DNA from: Burkholderiales bacterium
Lineage (GTDB): Bacteria; Pseudomonadota; Gammaproteobacteria; Burkholderiales; Burkholderiaceae_F
Assembly (NCBI GenBank): GCA_020248865.1
Contig: JADCGS010000001.1
Location: forward strand, 423,887-487,886
Direction: 5' to 3'
Length of the DNA stretch: 64,000 nucleotides
Shown here: positions 61,813 through 64,000 of the stretch, piece by piece
How positions within the stretch are numbered: the first letter of the stretch is position 1
Layout: each line of letters begins with the position of its first letter
Position numbers and translations under genes: made by a program
The notes under the pieces: model-generated
Told to the model about the DNA's origin: nothing
Databases searched by the model: none
Seen by the model: only the letters and a program-made list of their open reading frames with translations

Positions 61813-62283
61813 TCAGGCGCCAGGGTTCGAATCCCGCACCGGAATGTCGTACGCATAGAACCACTCGGTGGACCCGTCCCTGTTGACCCCGCGGATCTCG
61901 CCAACCCGCGTCCAGCCGAGCTTCCCGAAGATGTGCTGCATCTGCACGCACCACTGCTCCGTCGAGGAAAGCAGCTTGCGCCCCACTGCTCGCCCCTGCA
62001 CGACGCGGATGAGGCCAGTGGCAACGCCCTTGCCCCGATGCTTCTTGGGTACGCAAAGGTAAGTCAAGAAAGCCTGCCCAAGGAGTCCCCGTGGCTCGAC
62101 GCTCGCGTAGCCGATCACCTCCGCATCAATGTGCGCGACGTAGCAGTGTCCCAGTTCGATCTCGCGCTGGCGGTCGCCCGCGAACTCGTCGAACTCCGGG
62201 ATCTGCCCCAGGTCGTTCAGCTCGGCAGGGCGAAACCGGCAGAACGGCCGGTCATCGAAGTCACGTGCCTCCCCTTGCTGCAT
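61813..62283 (-). CDS. GNAT-family N-acetyltransferase
   Basis: Protein of about 156 residues. The acetyl-CoA site is YLCVPKKHRGKGVATGLIR, with the later strand FGKLGWTRVGEIRGVNRDG. Substrate unknown. The ATG at 62283 lies exactly where the similarity of the upstream transposase remnant stops, so the first residues (MQQGEARDFDDRPFC) may be junction sequence. The C terminus ends IPVRDSNPGA, whose codons contain a tRNA T-loop-like string. It lies beside mobile-element debris and cassette genes, all in the same orientation. Confidence 0.75.
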   Translation of the reverse strand: MQQGEARDFDDRPFCRFRPAELNDLGQIPEFDEFAGDRQREIELGHCYVAHIDAEVIGYASVEPRGLLGQAFLTYLCVPKKHRGKGVATGLIRVVQGRAVGRKLLSSTEQWCVQMQHIFGKLGWTRVGEIRGVNRDGSTEWFYAYDIPVRDSNPGA

Positions 62284-62495
62284 TGCCGCGCCACCCCTAC
62301 CGAGTGCTTGACCTTCTTGGGAAAACCCGTGTCGTCGATGATCCAATAGCCGCCAGCCGAGAAATCCATCTTCGGCACCACCCATTGGGCGACCCGGCGC
62401 AGCATCTCATCGTCGGACCACTCGGCCTTGGCGAGAAAGTAATGCAGCGCATGGTACCGGGCACTGGCGTGCAGCGGATCGCGCCATGCGGCCAT
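62283..62495 (-). pseudogene. Truncated IS701-like transposase fragment
   Basis: About 70 codons with transposase similarity: YHALHYFLAKAEWSDDEML, VAQWVVPKM, then WIIDDTGFPKKVKHSVGVAR, which resembles the first catalytic Asp region of IS701-family DDE transposases. Expected downstream sequence (YCGQLGKQDN in intact members, from memory) is missing; the frame runs on into the GNAT gene and stops at 62217. Both ends of the element are lost. Confidence 0.75.
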
Positions 62496-62532
62496 CGGAA
62501 GTCCTTCCAGAGGGGCCGCAACGGTGACCGAG

Positions 62533-62928
62533 CTAGTCTGGCGCCTTGCACACAGCTTCCAAACGATGACCTTCGGGGTCGACTACGAACGCGGCGAAGT
62601 AGTTGGGACCGTAGTCAGGGCGTAGGCCAGGTGGTCCGTTGTCGCTGCCGCCGTTTGCAAGTGCAGCGGCGTGGAATGCGGCTACTGAAGCACGACTGGG
62701 TGCGGCCAGAGCGATGTGAAACCCTGGGATGTTGGGGATCGGTTGTTCGACCTGCTTTACGGCGAGCAAGTCATCTGACCCAGGTGGTCCGTATCCGACC
62801 GCTTGCTCATCCTCTCCGGGTCTGAGGTCCGACCAAACGCGCATGAACCCAAGTGGTTCAAGGACTGCGTCGTAGAAGCGAGCGGCAAGCTCGATGTCGA
62901 GGGCGCCGAGCGAGATATGGTGAAGCAT
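62533..62928 (-). CDS. VOC (glyoxalase/dioxygenase-fold) family protein
   Basis: Protein of 131 residues: MLHHISLGALDIELAARFYD, PNIPGFHIALAAPSRASVAA and NYFAAFVVDPEGHRLEAVCK. The VOC fold with His5-type and Glu ligands in the terminal strand suggests a metal-dependent enzyme or resistance protein; the substrate is unknown. It begins about 40 bases after the core GTTAGGC that precedes it, as expected for an integron cassette, but its own attC is missing. Confidence 0.87.
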   Translation of the reverse strand: MLHHISLGALDIELAARFYDAVLEPLGFMRVWSDLRPGEDEQAVGYGPPGSDDLLAVKQVEQPIPNIPGFHIALAAPSRASVAAFHAAALANGGSDNGPPGLRPDYGPNYFAAFVVDPEGHRLEAVCKAPD

Positions 62929-62973
62929 TGAGGAAGTGCGGCGCGGCTGAGGGTGTTGGACTTGCGGCCTAAC

Positions 62974-63006
62974 GTGAAGCTAACGTGAAGCTAACGTGAA
63001 GCTAAC
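62974..63006 (-). repeat. Three perfect 11-bp tandem repeats at the edge of attC
   Basis: GTTAGCTTCAC is repeated three times without change on the minus strand, followed by GTTAGGC (complement of 62967-62973). The first unit coincides with the expected R' core of the attC site at 63000-63086. Confidence 0.92.
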
Positions 63007-63086
63007 CGGCGTGCGGCTGCGTGCGGCGGCCGGGCCAGAATGAAATGAGGCCCGGGCGACGAACGCTGTTGCACGTCCGGTTGAGC
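63000..63086 (-). other. attC: Integron attC site of the toxin-antitoxin cassette
   Basis: Read on the minus strand: R'' GCTCAAC, L'' CGGACGTGC, a central imperfect hairpin, L' GCACGCCG and R' GTTAGCT. L'' has one extra A relative to L', the extrahelical-base asymmetry that orients attC sites, and it agrees with the direction of the genes. 87 bases, about 91% identical to the site at 63779-63865. Confidence 0.85.
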
Positions 63087-63111
63087 GTAGGTTTAGACAT
63101 CACGGTGCTTG

Positions 63112-63426
63112 TTAAGCAGCTTGAGCATGGAGCTTGACGCCAAGTGCACGGGCGACCTTGAGCACCGTGGCGAAGCTCGGATTCCCCTCAGCGCTCAGGG
63201 CCCTGTATAGGCTCTCTCTGCTCAGGCCGGCGTCTTTTGCCACCTGACTCATGCCTTTAGCTCGGGCAATATCGCCCAGGGCCTTGGCAATCCCAGACGC
63301 ATCATCGGGTGCCTCCTCCAGCCAGGCATCGAGGTACGCGGCCATTTCTTCGCGCGTGCGCAGGTGCTCTGCAACGTCATAGGGTGTGGTCCGCGTCTTG
63401 GGCGATTTGCCCTTCGCACGTGGCAT
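63112..63426 (-). CDS. HigA-like antitoxin (COG3636 type)
   Basis: DNA-binding antitoxin of 104 residues: YDVAEHLRTREEMAAYLDAW, GIAKALGDIARAKGMSQVAK, and the helix-turn-helix AGLSRESLYRALSAEGNPS. Matches the addiction-module antidote family paired with short RelE/HigB-like toxins. It starts 6 bases after the toxin, the toxin-first order of higBA. The only gene pair between two attC sites, hence a mobile stability cassette. Confidence 0.9.
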   Translation of the reverse strand: MPRAKGKSPKTRTTPYDVAEHLRTREEMAAYLDAWLEEAPDDASGIAKALGDIARAKGMSQVAKDAGLSRESLYRALSAEGNPSFATVLKVARALGVKLHAQAA

Positions 63427-63432
63427 GGCGTG

Positions 63433-63744
63433 CTACTCCCGAAAGTTCTGAGCCAGCTTGAAAGCCAACTCGATGTCCTTGGACTGGATCGACTTATCGC
63501 CTCCTGCGAGGAGAAGCAACAGTCTCGACCCGCGCTGCGAGTAGTAGACCCTGTAGCCAGGGCCGACGTCGATCTTGAGCTCCGAAACACCGCCGGTGAG
63601 GTTACGGTGTTGACCAGGGTTTCCGGCGATCAATCGCTCGACCCGAACGAGGACCCGGGCTCGACCCGCAGCGTCCTTGAGCGCGTCGATCCACTGGGCG
63701 TACTTTTCAGTCTTGTCTACCCGAACGAATCGAATGTAGCCCAA
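63433..63744 (-). CDS. RelE/ParE-superfamily toxin (HigB-like, COG3657 type)
   Basis: Protein of about 103 residues with YAQWIDALKDAAGRARVLVR, GGVSELKIDVGPGYRVYYSQ and LLLLAGGDKSIQSKDIELA, typical of addiction-module killer proteins that cleave mRNA on ribosomes. The start is problematic: the only standard in-frame codon near the conserved region is TTG at 63744, which lies inside a strong promoter-like sequence; ATT at 63735 would fit the family better. Confidence 0.87.
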   Translation of the reverse strand: MGYIRFVRVDKTEKYAQWIDALKDAAGRARVLVRVERLIAGNPGQHRNLTGGVSELKIDVGPGYRVYYSQRGSRLLLLLAGGDKSIQSKDIELAFKLAQNFRE

Positions 63745-63760
63745 AGGCTACGGATGTCAA
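63733..63760 (-). promoter_or_regulatory. Promoter-like sequence with operator palindrome before the toxin-antitoxin pair
   Basis: On the minus strand TTGACA (63755-63760), a 16-base spacer and TACATT (63733-63738). Between them is the inverted repeat GTAGCC-N4-GGCTAC (63735-63750), a likely site for autoregulation by the antitoxin. It overlaps the proposed toxin start. Confidence 0.6.
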
Positions 63761-63778
63761 GTTGCCGCTACGAGTGAT

Positions 63779-63865
63779 GCCTAACCGGCGTGCGACAGCG
63801 GGCGGCGACCGGGCCAGAACGGAATGAGGCCCGGGCGACGAACGCTGTTGCACGTCCGGTTGAGC
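63779..63865 (-). other. attC: Integron attC site upstream of the toxin-antitoxin cassette
   Basis: Minus strand: R'' GCTCAAC, L'' CGGACGTGC (extra A), L' GCACGCCG and R' GTTAGGC, the last matching the GTTRRRY core exactly. 87 bases; it belongs to a cassette further right, whose gene is not visible here. The toxin-antitoxin cassette begins at its core. Confidence 0.87.
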
Positions 63866-63969
63866 GAATACGAAGGACTTCCCCGTCCTGAAGCGACCGC
63901 GAAGTCGCACGGCATCGAAGTGCCACGATTGAGATCTTGAGTCATCAATCGGAACCAGGAGGGGAAGTC

Positions 63970-64000
63970 ATGGACAAGCGTACTACCGTCGGCATCGATC
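63970..64000 (+). CDS. Probable IS110-family transposase, first codons only
   Basis: MDKRTTVGID behind AGGAGGGG runs off the right edge. The TTVGID start resembles IS110-family DEDD transposases, which begin with a V/I-GIDLAK motif. Only ten residues are visible, so this is tentative. If correct, an insertion sequence interrupts the cassette array next to attC. Confidence 0.4.
   Translation, partial: MDKRTTVGID

Noticed and set aside
61820..61838. tRNA T-arm-like sequence AGGGTTCGAATCCC at the end of the GNAT gene
   Set aside because: It matches the T-arm of tRNA-Ser(GCU) over 14 bases, which could mark an old tRNA-linked att site, but no acceptor stem, CCA or matching second copy was found, and the string is largely palindromic.

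Overview
The window is GC-rich bacterial chromosome with dense, co-oriented housekeeping genes. Gene content and order (aceE next to a FixL/FixJ-type pair and folD; a complete iscRSUA-hscBA-fdx-iscX operon; cysS-alkA-accA-tilS-lysC; rimP-nusA-infB-rbfA-truB-typA; lexA-imuA-imuB) point to a betaproteobacterium, most likely Burkholderiales. This is an inference from synteny and protein motifs; no database search was possible.

Layout. 1-9.3 kb: start of aceE (minus), then a sensor kinase and response regulator, folD, prlC, a secreted glutaredoxin-like protein and xthA. 9.4-12.9 kb: quinone oxidoreductase, acyl-CoA dehydrogenase coupled to a glutathione transferase, a DUF1178 protein and tRNA-Leu(UAA). 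13.2-18.85 kb: the housekeeping Fe-S operon on the minus strand, with a good promoter and an IscR type 1-like palindrome over its -10. 18.9-26.4 kb: methyltransferase, tyrosine phosphatase, uvrB, tyrB-type aminotransferase, tRNA-Asn with terminator, a Sel1-repeat lipoprotein, tRNA-Arg, a small membrane protein and tRNA-Ser. 26.5-37 kb: lysC/tilS/accA/alkA/cysS (minus), a plus-strand group TPR-ppiA-ppiB-lpxH, then cysE and trmJ (minus). 37.2-46.1 kb: suhB, mutS, slpA, a ribosomal oxygenase, a hypothetical, a small lipoprotein, dusA, a methyltransferase and an EamA exporter. 46.4-54.8 kb: the transcription/translation operon rimP-nusA-infB-rbfA-truB-typA, read from a consensus promoter through a leader that contains an intrinsic terminator. 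54.9-57.1 kb: scpB-rluB.

57.5-61.6 kb is an SOS module: a LexA box lies over the lexA promoter, and lexA is followed on the same strand by imuA, a DinB-fold protein and imuB. The DinB-fold gene between imuA and imuB is unusual, and dnaE2, the usual partner of imuA/imuB, does not follow.

61.6-64 kb is accessory DNA of a different character: a GNAT acetyltransferase abutting a transposase remnant, a VOC-family protein, and a toxin-antitoxin pair bounded by two 87-bp repeats that fit integron attC sites in sequence, symmetry and orientation. The pair is a mobile gene cassette in the minus orientation; an 11-bp tandem repeat sits at one attC, and a probable IS110-type transposase starts at the window edge. 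No integrase gene lies in the window.
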